From: Hyphomicrobiales bacterium
Lineage (GTDB): Bacteria > Pseudomonadota > Alphaproteobacteria > Rhizobiales > Aestuariivirgaceae
Length of the DNA: 64,000 bases
Direction: 5' to 3'
Assembly: GCA_016185245.1 (NCBI GenBank)
Contig: JACPNZ010000018.1
Location: forward strand, 124,001-188,000
The position numbers were made by a program, and so were the translations under genes. The notes below the pieces were generated by a model. That model was not told the origin of the DNA. It did not search any database and saw only the letters and a list, made by a program, of their open reading frames with translations. Positions 63,363 through 64,000 of the stretch are shown here, piece by piece (positions within the stretch are counted from its first letter, which is position 1; each line of letters begins with the position of its first letter).

Positions 63363-64000
63363 ACGCCGCACCGGAAGGCCAGTTCGACACGGTGCTGGAA
63401 GGCCTCGCCCGGCCGCCGTTGCGAAGCGTCGAAGAGAAGGTTGCCATTCTTCTCCTGGCGCTTGGCAACCCGCTCGGCACCAAGCTGCTGCAGAGCTTCG
63501 ATCCCCGGGACCTCAGGGCGATCATGAACTCGGCTTCAACCATAGGTCCGGTCGAGCGCGACGATCTCGAACTGCTGGTCGACGATTTTGCTGCCCAGTT
63601 TGCTAAGACCCTCGGCATCAACACCAGTTCCGACCACATTCGCAGTTTTGTCGAACAGGCCTTTCCGCCCGACCAGCTCAACTCGTTACTGGGACATGGC
63701 AACCGCGCCGCTGCCGAACCGGTCTGGCGGAAATTCTCCGAGGGGAGCGAGAACGCCCTGGTGCCCTATCTCCTCGACCAGCACCCGCAGACTACCGCTT
63801 TCGTCCTGTCGAACCTTGAGTCGGATCTGGCCGCCCGCTGCCTGTCCATGCTGCCGCGCGAGCTTCGCGATGCTGCGGCGCGGCGACTCCTCAAGCTTCA
63901 GCCGGTCAAGGACGTGCCGGCACAGCACCTGCGACAATGCCTGGAAGAAGACTTGCTGGCCAAAGCGGACCTCAACCTTGAGAATGAAGGCCGCAGCCGG
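63359..64000 (+). CDS. fliG: Flagellar motor switch protein FliG (N-terminal part, runs off the window)
   Basis: An open frame of 214 codons to the window edge, with no stop, beginning MNAAPEGQFDTVLEGLARPP. It matches FliG: EKVAILLLALGNPLGTKLLQ in the N-terminal domain, FDPRDLRAIMNSASTIGPVE, then the middle domain with VWRKFSEGSENALVPYLLDQ and LSNLESDLAARCLSMLPREL. FliG joins the C-ring to the MS-ring and transmits torque. The C-terminal torque domain lies beyond the edge. The ATG overlaps the fliN stop by four bases. Confidence 0.92.
   Translation, partial: MNAAPEGQFDTVLEGLARPPLRSVEEKVAILLLALGNPLGTKLLQSFDPRDLRAIMNSASTIGPVERDDLELLVDDFAAQFAKTLGINTSSDHIRSFVEQAFPPDQLNSLLGHGNRAAAEPVWRKFSEGSENALVPYLLDQHPQTTAFVLSNLESDLAARCLSMLPRELRDAAARRLLKLQPVKDVPAQHLRQCLEEDLLAKADLNLENEGRSR

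Noticed and set aside
1-64000. CRISPR arrays, prophage genes, toxin-antitoxin or restriction systems
   Set aside because: I looked for repeats with regular spacers, phage structural genes and paired small genes and saw none that could be supported.

Overview
The window looks like the replication-origin region of an alphaproteobacterial chromosome, most likely of the order Hyphomicrobiales (Rhizobiales). The evidence is the gene order (ppsR / oriC / hemE-hemJ-rho, then mnmE-mnmG-rsmG-parA-parB), parS-like sites beside parAB, CtrA-type TTAA-N7-TTAA boxes, a CenR-type response regulator, and a flagellar cluster with an FtcR/Rem-type regulator and a DUF1217 protein. The family or genus cannot be fixed from the sequence alone.

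Layout. 0-4.5 kb: the end of a thiamine ABC transporter operon (thiB-thiP-thiQ) and the ABC-F protein uup. 4.5-7.5 kb: a decay zone with a gutted DUF2207 gene behind lemA, a small unknown gene and a frameshifted SABATH-type methyltransferase. 7.5-12.1 kb: a CoA-transferase followed by a tightly packed corrinoid methyl-transfer set (PF13769-like protein, methyltetrahydrofolate-type methyltransferase, ferredoxin-ASKHA reactivase). 12.1-15.7 kb: a leftward chain of five genes (ppsR, maf, aroE, coaE, dnaQ), each overlapping the next by 4 bases. 15.7-16.0 kb: the probable origin, with a DnaA-like box and two perfect CtrA boxes. 16-26.7 kb: hemE, hemJ, rho, a DUF255 protein, mnmE, mnmG, rsmG, parA and parB, mostly transcribed away from the origin. 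26.7-27.3 kb: insertion-sequence debris. 27.3-31.8 kb: two c-type cytochromes, a hydrolase, an MBL/beta-CASP RNase-like protein and a LOG-family protein. 31.9-34.8 kb: a second decay zone, with a ppk2 truncated by a hybrid IS256/IS701 remnant, intact upp and an aminotransferase fragment. 34.9-37.2 kb: a PfkB kinase and a secreted propeller-like protein. 37.2-54.5 kb: housekeeping genes (holA, lptE, leuS, a YggS protein, an L,D-transpeptidase, cenR, a cNMP-binding protein, xthA, lolA, ftsK, amtB, glnK, ubiH, DUF971, Trm112, Lon-N, cnoX, a YbaK-type deacylase). 54.5-57.1 kb: tRNA-Gly(GCC), a secreted SGNH hydrolase and a MerR regulator. 57.1-64 kb: an AT-rich regulatory region, then ftcR, fliI, flgF, DUF1217, motA, fliM, fliN and the start of fliG.

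How it fits together. The gene set joins origin firing and segregation (oriC, parS, parAB), cell-cycle control (CtrA boxes at the origin, before ftsK and before ftcR; cenR), envelope building (lptE, lolA, L,D-transpeptidase), nitrogen uptake (amtB-glnK with a sigma-54-like promoter) and motility. I found no CRISPR array, prophage or recognisable defence system. The most informative signals are the CtrA-marked origin, the AT-rich CtrA-marked ftcR promoter, and the decayed loci clustered around IS remnants.
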